From Clostridiales bacterium (GTDB lineage Bacteria; Bacillota; Clostridia; Oscillospirales; Oscillospiraceae), in NCBI GenBank assembly GCA_012729875.1, contig JAAYCC010000085.1, forward strand, positions 1 through 10,435: DNA of 10,435 bases, written 5' to 3'. Position numbers and translations under genes: made by a program. The notes under the pieces were generated by a model, which was given only the letters and a program-made list of their open reading frames with translations, searched no databases and was not told the origin of the DNA. How positions within the stretch are numbered: position 1 is the first letter of the stretch; every line of letters starts with the position of its first letter. This document shows, piece after piece, positions 1 to 6,937 of this stretch.

Positions 1-63
1 CTCAACTACGAGCATGGCGCCCATGTGTTTACGGAGGAGATAGACAAATGGCTAAACACCTGA
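1..63 (+). CDS. C-terminal fragment of an SGNH/DltD-like protein (5' end outside window)
   Basis: Frame 1 is open from the window edge to TGA at 61-63 and gives the last 20 residues, LNYEHGAHVFTEEIDKWLNT. The pattern H/L-N-x-x-x-G-A-x-x-F-T-x-x-I resembles the end of SGNH/GDSL-fold proteins, where the block holding the catalytic His reads roughly D-x-x-H-L-N-x-x-G-A. The next gene is DltX-like, so the likeliest identity is a DltD-type or other SGNH partner of a membrane-bound O-acyltransferase that adds D-alanine to teichoic acids. That assignment rests mostly on context. The tail overlaps the next gene by 16 nt, as expected for one operon. Twenty residues cannot exclude another GDSL esterase or an unrelated protein. 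Confidence 0.5.
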   Translation, partial: LNYEHGAHVFTEEIDKWLNT

Positions 64-182
64 AAAAATCGGAAAGTCACCCCATAAGGTTTGCCCTCAC
101 GCTGGTTGCATACCTTATCATGCTTCTACTCATATGTGTCTTCTTCGACGGAAACGGAGCCTTTATCTACGAGGCATTCTAA
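48..182 (+). CDS. dltX: DltX-like D-alanylation microprotein (44 aa)
   Basis: This small gene encodes a 44-residue protein with a basic N-terminus (MAKHLKKSE), one membrane segment at about residues 14-33 and a short outward tail ending exactly in FIYEAF (residues 39-44). DltX proteins are about 45-50 aa, have one membrane helix and end in a C-terminal hexapeptide close to FIYNEF. Work on teichoic acid D-alanylation indicates that the tyrosine of this tail carries D-alanine between the MBOAT enzyme DltB and the acceptor; here it would be Tyr41. A GGAGGAG ribosome site at 33-39 lies 8 nt before the ATG. The start overlaps the upstream SGNH-like gene, and a strong terminator follows. In Bacillus and Staphylococcus dltX opens the operon, but here it closes it. 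A homologous microprotein serving another envelope O-acylation system is possible. Confidence 0.72.
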   Translation: MAKHLKKSESHPIRFALTLVAYLIMLLLICVFFDGNGAFIYEAF

Positions 183-215
183 AAAAACACAAACGCCTTT
201 ATTAAACAGCACATC

Positions 216-264
216 AAAAAGGCGGGGTGCATGACTGTTGCGCAGTCATGCACCCCGCCTTTTT
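216..264. terminator. Bidirectional intrinsic terminator, 22-bp stem
   Basis: Positions 216-237 and 243-264 are perfect reverse complements, forming a 22-bp stem with a 5-nt loop. The GC-rich core GGCGGGGTGC is flanked by A5 on the left and T5 on the right. It therefore ends with a U-tract in both directions. It lies 33 nt after dltX and beyond the end of the dehydratase operon, so it should stop both convergent transcripts. Confidence 0.9.
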
Positions 265-307
265 CTGCATGTAGCTCCCTTATCCCGCTGCCGACCTTGT
301 TAGAAAT

Positions 308-339
308 GGCGGCCGATCCCGACACCGGGACCGACCGCC
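308..339 (-). terminator. Strand-specific 14-bp hairpin in the 3' region of the dehydratase operon
   Basis: Read on the - strand, positions 339 to 308 fold into a continuous 14-bp stem with loop GUGU. The outer arm is GGCGG/CCGCC, the middle block is UCGG facing UCGG (two G-U and two G-C pairs), and the inner arm is UCCCG/CGGGA. On the + strand the two wobble positions become A/C mismatches, so only the - strand RNA folds fully. It begins 29 nt after the stop codon of the 432-aa dehydratase subunit. Only a weak U-rich stretch (AUUUCU) follows, so it may be an inefficient terminator or a 3'-end stabilising structure upstream of the stronger terminator at 216-264. Confidence 0.55.
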
Positions 340-368
340 GGAGGCAAAGTGGGGGGCTTGTGTTGGCA

Positions 369-1667
369 TCAAAGAACTTTGGACATAACTGTTTCAAGAA
401 ACTCGCCGATTTCCTGCTGTACCTCATCGCCGGACTTGTAGCGGCCGTCGATGCAGTCGACGTCAAGAAGCAGCGTGGGAATGCCGTAGTTCTCCTGGAT
501 ATAGTCGGAAAGTATTTTTGTGGAGGCCCAGGTGTGCCTGCAGCCCACGTGTCCAAGAAATATAGAGGTGTTGATATTGAAGTTGTCCATGAGGTACTTG
601 ATCCTGTCGCAGTAGTAGTCTACAGGACCAGCAGCTCCATGTATCATCGGCAGGTCCATCATCTTCTGCGCCATGACCCTGTAACAGTCTTCGGGGTCGT
701 CCAGATGTTCGTAAATATTGGCATGGTAATGACCGAGAACGTCCATAACGCAGACAGCCCCGTATTCCCGCTCAAGGTATCCGTACGTTTTGAGATTCGT
801 CCAGAGCATATTTTGGAGGAAGAGCATTCGGTATTTTTCACCGTTCTGGCAGGCGCCCATCCCGAGATCAATCATCATCTGACCGAATTCAAGCTCTTTT
901 TCTAGAAATGCAACCATTGCTGGGTCGGCAGCCTGACCACTCATGCAGGCGTTCGTCACGAGTATAGTTCCGGGCAGCGGGCAGGGAGAGTGCTTTCTCA
1001 GATTGGCGCACTGCTCCAGAAGCTCGTTGGACTTGTTGGCGACCTTCAGGCTCTCCTTTACCCTATCCCAGTCCATCTTAGTCCCGGTTAGGTCTTCCAT
1101 GAAACTTATGAATTCCTTAGTCTGCTGAGCAAGATATGCTATGCCGCGCTCATCCCTTCGGAAGGGCATATCGATGTTGAAAGTGGGACGTCCCCATAAT
1201 TTCGACATAATAGGATAAGCGATTCGCGAAGAGTCGCAGGGTACGGTTGAAAAAACGAAAGCGTCCGGCGTTACGCCGTATTGATCCGTGAGAAGCACGC
1301 CCATCTCGACCTTGTCGAGCGCGCACATGCTCTGGTTGGTCTTTGCCTCGCAGGCGTCTATAAACTTTGCCGTCATATCCGTATTGGGCGCCGTGCTGAG
1401 AGGAAGCTGATCCAGATAGTAGGGCTGGCAGTCAAACGCGTATATGAGGTCGGCGGGAATAGGTCCGCCGAAAGCTATGAGCTTTTTGCCGTTTTTCTGG
1501 GCGTCCCGTATCTGTGCCCACTGCGCAACCTGTATGTCAAAAATCCATCTGCCGTCCGGATCCTTGTTCAGACAATGCTCAAGCTTGCTCTCGGCTGTAC
1601 CTGCGATATATTCGAGAGTGCTCAGGCCGCCGCTGATAACTTCGGGTGCTCTGTCAACATAAGCCAT
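369..1667 (-). CDS. 2-hydroxyacyl-CoA dehydratase subunit (432 aa, HgdA/HadB/FldB type)
   Basis: This is one half of a dehydratase of the HgdAB/HadBC/FldBC/benzoyl-CoA-reductase superfamily, which removes water from (R)-2-hydroxyacyl-CoA by a ketyl-radical mechanism and carries one [4Fe-4S] cluster per subunit. Three cysteines sit at the family positions for cluster ligands: Cys115 (SMCALDKVEMG), Cys144 (TVPCDSSR, followed by GRPTFNIDMPF) and Cys376 (HVGCRHTW, followed by GIPTLLLDVDCID). The length is typical of the larger subunit (HadB is about 408 aa). An AGGAGG site at 1675-1680 lies 7 nt before ATG and inside the end of the upstream subunit gene. Only 2 nt separate the two genes, so they are co-transcribed. 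The substrate (2-hydroxyglutaryl-, hydroxyisocaproyl-, phenyllactyl-, lactoyl-CoA or other) cannot be deduced. The required ATP-dependent activator is not in the window. Confidence 0.9.
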   Translation of the reverse strand: MAYVDRAPEVISGGLSTLEYIAGTAESKLEHCLNKDPDGRWIFDIQVAQWAQIRDAQKNGKKLIAFGGPIPADLIYAFDCQPYYLDQLPLSTAPNTDMTAKFIDACEAKTNQSMCALDKVEMGVLLTDQYGVTPDAFVFSTVPCDSSRIAYPIMSKLWGRPTFNIDMPFRRDERGIAYLAQQTKEFISFMEDLTGTKMDWDRVKESLKVANKSNELLEQCANLRKHSPCPLPGTILVTNACMSGQAADPAMVAFLEKELEFGQMMIDLGMGACQNGEKYRMLFLQNMLWTNLKTYGYLEREYGAVCVMDVLGHYHANIYEHLDDPEDCYRVMAQKMMDLPMIHGAAGPVDYYCDRIKYLMDNFNINTSIFLGHVGCRHTWASTKILSDYIQENYGIPTLLLDVDCIDGRYKSGDEVQQEIGEFLETVMSKVL

Positions 1668-1669
1668 TT

Positions 1670-2800
1670 TTAGTCCTCCTTTTCAACCATTTCAACAAAT
1701 GCTTCCGCACGTATTTCGAGCTGGCCGATGTTTGCAAGTATCTCTTCTCTCTCAAGGTAGAGGACAGGAATCCCAGCTTCCTTAAGCATCGGTTCAAGGT
1801 ATGTGTTCTCTCCGCCCCAGCACTCGCAGTTCTGCATCTTCTCATAGAGAAGGCCGTCAACTCTGTATTCCTTTGCTCTGTCCACGACAAAGCGGTGCAA
1901 GGCGTCGCGGTTGTCAATCATACGCGGGCAGACAATCCGATTCAGATAATAACTTGTAATGGAACCCATAACATCGCTGCTATCGGCCTTCAGCTCATCT
2001 CCGAAGCCCATACTGCTCAGACAGAGAGCGTCCGCAACTATGAGACCGCCCTTGTTTTCGACCGCCTCTACATACTTCGGGTTGTCAAGAGCGCTGCCTA
2101 TTACCATAAGGCGCGCACGGTATCCCGAAACAGGCTTTCTGCTGGAGGCATCCGCAAGGAACGCTTTCAGGAGCTCTATGTACTCCTCGACTGGCATATT
2201 GGTAGAAGCGAGCATGATAGTCAGAGCTTCGGCGCCGGTGATTACAGGGTCTTCCGCCTTCTGGAGTTCAAGGAGCTGCTTAATAAGCCGGCGTTCCTCG
2301 TTATATACCTCAATGGATTTCAGTAATTTCTCGTCGGTGATCTTGTTGCCTGTGAGCTTCTCCAGAACATCTGCGAGTATCAGCAGTTCCTCCTTGTAAT
2401 ATGCCTTTGTTGTAGGGCTGCTCATTCGGGGCGCACCTATTTCGACAATGGTCTGCTCCTTACCAATTTTTTTTGCATACGCCTTCCAGTTGTCATATAT
2501 CCTGACGGCCTGCATACATCCGTCGGACACGACGATACCGTCAAGGTCATATACTTCGTCGATCAAATACTGAAGAATCGATTTTGCAAAGCTGCAGCTG
2601 AATGTGGACATCCACACTTCCGCTTCGCTGTAGTCGTTGCAGTCGGTAGCCCTCAATCTGACCGGCAACACATCGGCGGCATGGAGCAGCTCATTCGGTA
2701 TATGGCAGCACACAACCCCGAGCGCTTTTTTCCCTGTGGCTCTCCACGCGGCTATTTCCCCGCGTGAAACGCCCGAATCAAATAGCTTTTGATAATCCAT
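1670..2800 (-). CDS. 2-hydroxyacyl-CoA dehydratase partner subunit (376 aa, HgdB/HadC/FldC type)
   Basis: This is the first gene of the dehydratase operon and the smaller subunit of the same superfamily. The expected ligand cysteines are visible: Cys69 in FSCSFAK, Cys95 in SDGCMQAVRIYDNW and Cys325 in KMQNCECWGGE, where the glutamate six residues on and the later EAGIPVLYLEREE fit the family's C-terminal block. Its 376 aa matches HgdB (379) and HadC (about 375). Two in-frame ATGs compete. The one at 2806 directly abuts the AGGAGG site (2807-2812), leaving no spacing. The one at 2800 has 6 nt spacing, so I choose MDYQKLF as the start. Both subunits should form a cytoplasmic heterodimer that receives one electron from an activator encoded elsewhere. 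A TetR-family gene diverges upstream and is the obvious candidate regulator. Confidence 0.9.
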   Translation of the reverse strand: MDYQKLFDSGVSRGEIAAWRATGKKALGVVCCHIPNELLHAADVLPVRLRATDCNDYSEAEVWMSTFSCSFAKSILQYLIDEVYDLDGIVVSDGCMQAVRIYDNWKAYAKKIGKEQTIVEIGAPRMSSPTTKAYYKEELLILADVLEKLTGNKITDEKLLKSIEVYNEERRLIKQLLELQKAEDPVITGAEALTIMLASTNMPVEEYIELLKAFLADASSRKPVSGYRARLMVIGSALDNPKYVEAVENKGGLIVADALCLSSMGFGDELKADSSDVMGSITSYYLNRIVCPRMIDNRDALHRFVVDRAKEYRVDGLLYEKMQNCECWGGENTYLEPMLKEAGIPVLYLEREEILANIGQLEIRAEAFVEMVEKED

Positions 2801-2806
2801 GTTCAT

Positions 2807-2812
2807 CCTCCT
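2807..2812 (-). promoter_or_regulatory. Ribosome binding site deciding the start of the first dehydratase gene
   Basis: A perfect AGGAGG on the - strand touches the upstream ATG (2804-2806) with no spacer. It is 6 nt from the second ATG (2798-2800). Initiation at the second ATG is therefore strongly favoured. Confidence 0.75.
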
Positions 2813-2847
2813 TCTTCGGTAAAAAATTTTGCTGTTTATTTAATTCA

Positions 2848-2875
2848 ATTGTACGTTTTATTTAATTTTCGTGAA
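2848..2875 (-). promoter_or_regulatory. Candidate promoter for the dehydratase operon
   Basis: On the - strand, TTCACG (2875-2870) and TACAAT (2853-2848) are separated by 16 nt. They match the sigma-A -35 consensus at 4 of 6 positions and the -10 consensus at 5 of 6. The predicted leader is about 40 nt. The surrounding sequence is very A/T-rich, so alternative -10 boxes exist and the call is moderate. Confidence 0.42.
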
Positions 2876-2883
2876 GAAACACA

Positions 2884-2912
2884 TTGACGAAAAGGTCTTA
2901 TAATGGTACAAT
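2884..2912 (+). promoter_or_regulatory. Sigma-A-type promoter of the TetR-family gene
   Basis: TTGACG (2884-2889) and TACAAT (2907-2912) are separated by exactly 17 nt, about 33 nt ahead of the regulator's ATG. An inverted GGTAC...GTACC pair (2905-2909 and 2924-2928) spans the -10 and predicted start site, a plausible place for autorepression. A second TATAAT at 2899-2904 has no good -35 partner. Confidence 0.65.
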
Positions 2913-2945
2913 TTTAACAAACAGTACCGTCTTGGAGCTGATTTT

Positions 2946-3488
2946 ATGGTGGAAGCCACAAAAGACCGCATACTTATGGCTTGTAACAGTCTTCTGCGCG
3001 AAATGCCATTTGAAAGAGTAACGGTAAGCCTTATCATAAAAAGAAGCGGTGTCTCCAAATCTACATTTTACAGGTATTTTCTTGATAAGTATGACGTCTT
3101 GAATTACAATTACAAACGGAACTTGGACCGCTGGATTGTCAGCCGCAAATGCAAAAACTGGCGGGAATTGTATTACTGCATTTTCTCCTCCTCCATAAAG
3201 GACAAAAGGCGCGAGAAAAATGCGTATGCCGTAGGGGGCACCAACTCATACTCACAGTTTCTGCACGATTATTCCTACCAGACCATAGAGAACATGACTG
3301 TAAGCTGCCGTGGTATTCCCCTGACTAGGGAGGAGAAGCTAAACCTCTCGCTTTTTTGCTACGGCGGCATAGCCGTCAACGAGGACTGGCTCAAAGGTGA
3401 ACTCAATTACACCGTTGATGAGATGACCGATCTCATATTTATGGCTATGCCTGAGTCTATGCGCTATCTCTGGAAACAGCCGAGATAA
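2946..3488 (+). CDS. TetR/AcrR-family transcriptional regulator (180 aa)
   Basis: The N-terminal 50 residues form a TetR DNA-binding domain: an amphipathic helix (ATKDRILMACNSLLRE), then FERVTVSLIIKRSGVSKSTFYRYF at about residues 22-45. The segment GVSKSTFYRYF is the recognition helix typical of the family. The remaining 130 residues would be the helical ligand-binding and dimerisation domain, too divergent for me to name an inducer. The ATG at 2946 has GGAG at 2934-2937, 8 nt upstream. The gene is transcribed away from the dehydratase operon across a 145-bp gap holding both promoters. This arrangement usually means the regulator controls its neighbour and itself, and a CoA-thioester or hydroxy acid ligand would fit; that is inference. 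Length is near the TetR norm of about 190 aa. Confidence 0.88.
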   Translation: MVEATKDRILMACNSLLREMPFERVTVSLIIKRSGVSKSTFYRYFLDKYDVLNYNYKRNLDRWIVSRKCKNWRELYYCIFSSSIKDKRREKNAYAVGGTNSYSQFLHDYSYQTIENMTVSCRGIPLTREEKLNLSLFCYGGIAVNEDWLKGELNYTVDEMTDLIFMAMPESMRYLWKQPR

Positions 3489-3498
3489 AACAGGCATA

Positions 3499-3532
3499 AA
3501 AAAACAGACCTGCATCTGCAGGTCTGTTTTTT
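3499..3532. terminator. Bidirectional intrinsic terminator between the TetR gene and the Mbeg1-like gene
   Basis: A(6)CAGACCTGCA (3499-3514) is the exact reverse complement of 3517-3532. It gives a compact hairpin with T6 on the + strand and T7 on the - strand. It follows the regulator's stop codon by 10 nt and the hydrolase stop codon by 9 nt, so it ends both convergent units. Confidence 0.9.
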
Positions 3533-3541
3533 ATGTATAGC

Positions 3542-4663
3542 TCAGCATGCGGCGCACTCCTGGCTTTTACTGGATCTTTTAAATGTTACAAGCAGCTTCA
3601 TTAAAAGCCAGATAGTACGTATCAGAACGGCCCGTGTCTCCGGATCAAGACCGCGTGTCGTGCGGATGATCGTACGGGCGCTGCGCAGCTTTGCGTCGCT
3701 GAGTTCCGTGAGCGTCTTTGCTCCGGTGGACTGCAGTACATCAAAGAGGGTGTTTACAAAAATCCTCCTTTGCTCCATGTCCACGCTGTCTACCCACTCG
3801 CCCAACCTATCATTGAGGTATCTGCCGCCGCCCGATACGCTTCCCAGACGGACAAAGCTCGGTCCCTCCACTTCCCAGCGGAAGCCGTTGTGCTGAAAAG
3901 GGCCAAAAGCCTCGCTCTTGGTAACTTCAAAGCTCTCCTCATGCTCCATAAGAACACCGACAACAGGCGTCTGCGGAAGCAAAGTCGTTATGCGATCGCG
4001 AATGCACTGATAGGCGGGCTCTTGTACGACTGATTTACCGAATCCGGGACCGTCGAAGTTATATATCTCAATTATCCGATCCTGAATATCCTTAGGGCAT
4101 TTCATAGCGGCGTATACCGAGAGGTTTCCCCCTTTGGAGTGCCCGCCCACACGGATAGGTTTAGCTGAGCCAGACGCTGTCCGGGTAAGGTATCGCGCGG
4201 CATCGTGCTGGGCCGGAACTTCATCGCAGTAGCTCATTTTGAAATTTTCCTTCCACGCCACAATAGTGTCGTCAGTCCCTCGGAAGGTTATGTACAAAGT
4301 GCCGTCTCCCGGCTCTATGGTCAGCGCGCAGAACTGCTCCTCCTTAGTTTCGTCAATGTTGTTTGCATACGCGTAGACTTTCATATCACGAAAGCGCGGA
4401 GCCTCCGCCATGAGCCTGCAGGCGATGATAACTTCCTTTGCCACAAGAGCGCCGAGGTTTACCCTTTCCCCGCGGTGTATTTCAAAAAAACTGTCCACGG
4501 CGTATTTGACAGTCACGCCCTCACCCCCGCCCGGGGGCGGGACTATCCCTTGAAGATCAAGGCAGCACAGCTTACAGAGCACGTAATAGTCCACCTCATT
4601 GAAAGGGCAGGCCTCCAGACTTATACCGCCGCGCCATCTGATGTAGTCGATCGCAGTGTACAT
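3542..4663 (-). CDS. Mbeg1-like (DUF2974) alpha/beta-fold serine hydrolase (373 aa)
   Basis: The N-terminus (IDYIRWRGGISLEACPFNEVDYYVL) and the core (LYITFRGTDDTIVAWKENF) match the Mbeg1/DUF2974 family, widespread in Firmicutes and related to lipases. The nucleophile elbow is GGHSKGGN with Ser176. Probable triad partners are Asp204 in NFDGPGFG and His258 in PFQHNGFRWEVEG. No signal peptide is seen, so it should be cytoplasmic. The substrate is unknown; a lipid or acyl ester is the usual guess. The start lies 10 nt after the DegV stop with only a weak Shine-Dalgarno sequence, suggesting translational coupling, and the family motif begins at about residue 5, which supports this ATG. It is unusually cysteine-rich (11 Cys), with CKLCC at 30-34 and a terminal CAAC. 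Confidence 0.85.
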   Translation of the reverse strand: MYTAIDYIRWRGGISLEACPFNEVDYYVLCKLCCLDLQGIVPPPGGGEGVTVKYAVDSFFEIHRGERVNLGALVAKEVIIACRLMAEAPRFRDMKVYAYANNIDETKEEQFCALTIEPGDGTLYITFRGTDDTIVAWKENFKMSYCDEVPAQHDAARYLTRTASGSAKPIRVGGHSKGGNLSVYAAMKCPKDIQDRIIEIYNFDGPGFGKSVVQEPAYQCIRDRITTLLPQTPVVGVLMEHEESFEVTKSEAFGPFQHNGFRWEVEGPSFVRLGSVSGGGRYLNDRLGEWVDSVDMEQRRIFVNTLFDVLQSTGAKTLTELSDAKLRSARTIIRTTRGLDPETRAVLIRTIWLLMKLLVTFKRSSKSQECAAC

Positions 4664-4673
4664 ATTAAAAGCA

Positions 4674-5516
4674 TCACTCTTTTCTGATAAACAGGATACC
4701 TAGCGTTCCCGGTCCGCAGTGGCAGGTAACTGTACAGCCCGCATGGGTCTCCAGCACCTCGTCGAACTCTGCATACTTCGCTATCTCTCCCCGGACATGC
4801 TCAACATATTTATCACAGGCAGGATGGGTAATAAAAATTCTGTCATAGGCGATATCGCCTCTGCCCTGAAGTCTGTCCTTTACATAAACATCAAGACACT
4901 TTTTAAAGCTTCCGCGGTATTTCTTATCTACGCCCATCTTGCCGTCTGTCACCCCGATGCAGGGCTTGAGCTGCAAAAGATTTGCACCGAGCAGCGTCAC
5001 CGCGCTGCAGCGTCCGCCCTTACGCATGTAATCCAGTCTGTCCATAATAAAGCTGGCCTCTATCCTGTATGTCAGCTTGACGAGGTAGTCGTAAAGCTGC
5101 TTCGGGTCGTCCATAGCCCCGCCCTTAATCGCCGCTTCGACAACCACATGGCCCTGGCCGCTGGAAAGGTTGCGCGAGTCTATTACATAGACGTTTTTAA
5201 ACTCCTCCGCTGCGGTGCAGGCGTTCTGATAGCAAGAGGAAAACTCCGCGCCTATATTGACATGGAACACCGCATCGTATTCCGGCGAAAACTTTGAAAA
5301 CATCTCTATATAGTCGGCGACATTGACCGCCGTGGTACTGCAGAGCTCACCGCCAGCGTCAACATGTGCAATAATATCGGCAGGGGTAATATCCACTCCG
5401 TCCCGAAATTCTTCGCCATTTTTAAGAATATAGAGCGGTATGGTGGTAATGTTGTATCGTTCAAGGATCTCGGAGGAGAGATCGCAGGTGCTGTCGGCAG
5501 TTACTTTGATGTTCAT
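4674..5516 (-). CDS. DegV family fatty-acid-binding protein (280 aa)
   Basis: This is a full-length DegV protein. It opens with VTADSTCDLSSE (residues 5-16), contains SSCYQNACTAAEEF (93-106), VIDSRNLSSGQG (111-122) and LDYMRKGGRC (161-170), and ends with CHCGPGTLGILFIRKE. These are the conserved blocks lining the fatty-acid pocket. Some family members (FakB) present a bound fatty acid to the kinase FakA for phosphorylation and entry into phospholipid synthesis, while others have no known partner. No DAK/FakA-like gene is visible here. AAAGGAG lies 7 nt before ATG. The gene starts 34 nt after the CoA-transferase stop and its own stop lies 10 nt before the hydrolase start, so it is the middle gene of a three-gene operon. 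Confidence 0.93.
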   Translation of the reverse strand: MNIKVTADSTCDLSSEILERYNITTIPLYILKNGEEFRDGVDITPADIIAHVDAGGELCSTTAVNVADYIEMFSKFSPEYDAVFHVNIGAEFSSCYQNACTAAEEFKNVYVIDSRNLSSGQGHVVVEAAIKGGAMDDPKQLYDYLVKLTYRIEASFIMDRLDYMRKGGRCSAVTLLGANLLQLKPCIGVTDGKMGVDKKYRGSFKKCLDVYVKDRLQGRGDIAYDRIFITHPACDKYVEHVRGEIAKYAEFDEVLETHAGCTVTCHCGPGTLGILFIRKE

Positions 5517-5550
5517 AATCGTGCTCCTTTTGTTTTGCGAAAAATGTGTT

Positions 5551-6894
5551 CTACCGCCTGTTGCTTTTCCGCCAGATTTTCATCTTCTCAGCCTCCGATA
5601 TGAGGCTCTCGCGGAAGTCGGGATGTGCGATGCCGATTATCGCCTCAGCGCGCTCCCAGCTTGTCAGGCCCTTTAGGTTTACGCAACCGTATTCGGTACA
5701 GATATACTGTGTGTTTGCACGTGTGTCGGTGACTGCGCTGCCCTCTCTCATGGTGGGCCGGATGCGGCTGCGCATCTCGCCCGTCTTTTTGTCCACATAT
5801 GTAGAGCCCATACATATAAAGGTCTTTCCGCCCTTGGAGAGGTAGGCCCCCAACACGAAGTCAAGCTGTCCGCCTGCGCCGCTGATGTTGCGAAAACCGG
5901 CAGACTCGGCGTTCACTTGCCCGTAGAGATCCATATCGACGGCGCTGTTGATGGAAACGAAATTGTCCAGCTGCGCTATAACCCGGGGATCATTCACATA
6001 GTCTACGGGCATTGTACAGCAGTTGGGGTTAAGGTCAAGGTAGTCGTACAGCCTTTGGGAACCGGCGGCAAAGGAATAGACCTGAACGCCTTTATTTATG
6101 TTCTTCTTTTTCCCAGTTACTATGCCCTTCTGCTCCAGTAACACGTAGCTGTCAACATACATTTCGGAGTGTATGCCCAGATCCCTGAGACCGCTCTCCG
6201 CGAGAAGCTTACCAACAGCGTTGGGCAGCCCTCCGATACCCAGCTGCAGGCATGCGCCGTCGGGTATCATAGGTACTATCTGCTTTGCAATACTTGCCTC
6301 GACTATATCCGGCTCCACCGAGGGCATCTGCCTCAGCGGGGGATTATCTCCCTCAACTATGTAATCAACTTCGCTTATGTGGACACTTGAATCTTTCCCG
6401 CCGATACAGCGCGGCAGGTTCCTGTTCACTTCAATGACAACAATGTCTGCGACCTCAATGGCCGCCGCATAGTGGCAGGTGCTGATACCGAAGCTGAAAA
6501 AGCCGAATTTGTCCATAGGAGCCACCTGAATGACCATTACATCGACTTTTTTCACATTTTCGAGATAGTAGCGCGGCAGCTCCGAAAAACGTATGGGAGC
6601 GTAGTAGGCAAAGCCCATATCCTGAGCTCTGCGTTCAACAGCGCTCATATGCCAGCTGTTCCACGAAAAGTGCGCCCCGGGGTCCTCTATTTTAAAGATC
6701 TCCGGCACATCCAGGAGTATTCCTCCGCGGAACTTCACGTCTTCCAGCTTTGGCATCCTTCTTGCCAGAGCCTTATCAACTGCCTGAGGTACTATTGAGC
6801 ATACGCCATACTCCACCCAGTCGCCGCTTTTGATCAGCATTGCGGCCTCATCGGGACTAATAAGCTTACTTGAATACTCTTTTGCGTACTCCAT
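5551..6894 (-). CDS. but: Butyryl-CoA:acetate CoA-transferase-like protein (447 aa)
   Basis: This cytoplasmic acetyl-CoA hydrolase/transferase family member moves CoA between an acyl-CoA and a carboxylic acid. The family includes butyryl-CoA:acetate (But) and 4-hydroxybutyrate (AbfT/Cat2) enzymes. Features seen: KSGDWVEYG (22-30), FRGGIL (55-60), [10 protein letters not shown] (75-84), [14 protein letters not shown] (123-136), [13 protein letters not shown] (217-228), HSEMYVDS (242-249), [18 protein letters not shown] (325-342) and [10 protein letters not shown] (422-431). Glu244 in HSEM is the likely catalytic glutamate that forms the CoA thioester, by analogy with Glu238 of AbfT. The length and the WVEYG, WNSWHMS and [10 protein letters not shown] blocks fit But of colonic butyrate producers best, but substrate preference is not proven. 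An upstream in-frame ATG (6966) would add 24 residues lying across the promoter, so I take the ATG at 6894, preceded by AGAGGGG. It is the first gene of the operon with DegV and the hydrolase. Confidence 0.88.
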   Translation of the reverse strand: MEYAKEYSSKLISPDEAAMLIKSGDWVEYGVCSIVPQAVDKALARRMPKLEDVKFRGGILLDVPEIFKIEDPGAHFSWNSWHMSAVERRAQDMGFAYYAPIRFSELPRYYLENVKKVDVMVIQVAPMDKFGFFSFGISTCHYAAAIEVADIVVIEVNRNLPRCIGGKDSSVHISEVDYIVEGDNPPLRQMPSVEPDIVEASIAKQIVPMIPDGACLQLGIGGLPNAVGKLLAESGLRDLGIHSEMYVDSYVLLEQKGIVTGKKKNINKGVQVYSFAAGSQRLYDYLDLNPNCCTMPVDYVNDPRVIAQLDNFVSINSAVDMDLYGQVNAESAGFRNISGAGGQLDFVLGAYLSKGGKTFICMGSTYVDKKTGEMRSRIRPTMREGSAVTDTRANTQYICTEYGCVNLKGLTSWERAEAIIGIAHPDFRESLISEAEKMKIWRKSNRR

Positions 6895-6937
6895 TATACG
6901 ATAACCCCTCTGCTCTTCGTGTAAAACATATAGTAAC

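Noticed and set aside
231..905. 224-aa open frame on the + strand
   Set aside because: It is antisense to the 3' half of the dehydratase subunit gene and starts inside the terminator hairpin. Its translation resembles no family, while the opposite strand carries clear motifs.
1646..2326. 226-aa open frame on the + strand
   Set aside because: It is antisense to the second dehydratase subunit, with no ribosome site or recognisable domain.
2884..2904. TTGACG paired with TATAAT as the TetR promoter
   Set aside because: The spacer is only 9 nt. The same TTGACG pairs with TACAAT at 2907-2912 at the ideal 17 nt.
2906..2922. Possible Rex (NADH-sensing) operator TTGTTAA on the - strand before the dehydratase genes
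   Set aside because: Only one half of the TTGTTAA-N4-TTAACAA-type palindrome is present. The other half does not match.
4530..4550. GC-rich palindromic run in the hydrolase gene
   Set aside because: It encodes a PPPGGG linker between conserved blocks, where the family is variable. Codon choice explains the palindrome and there is no U-tract.
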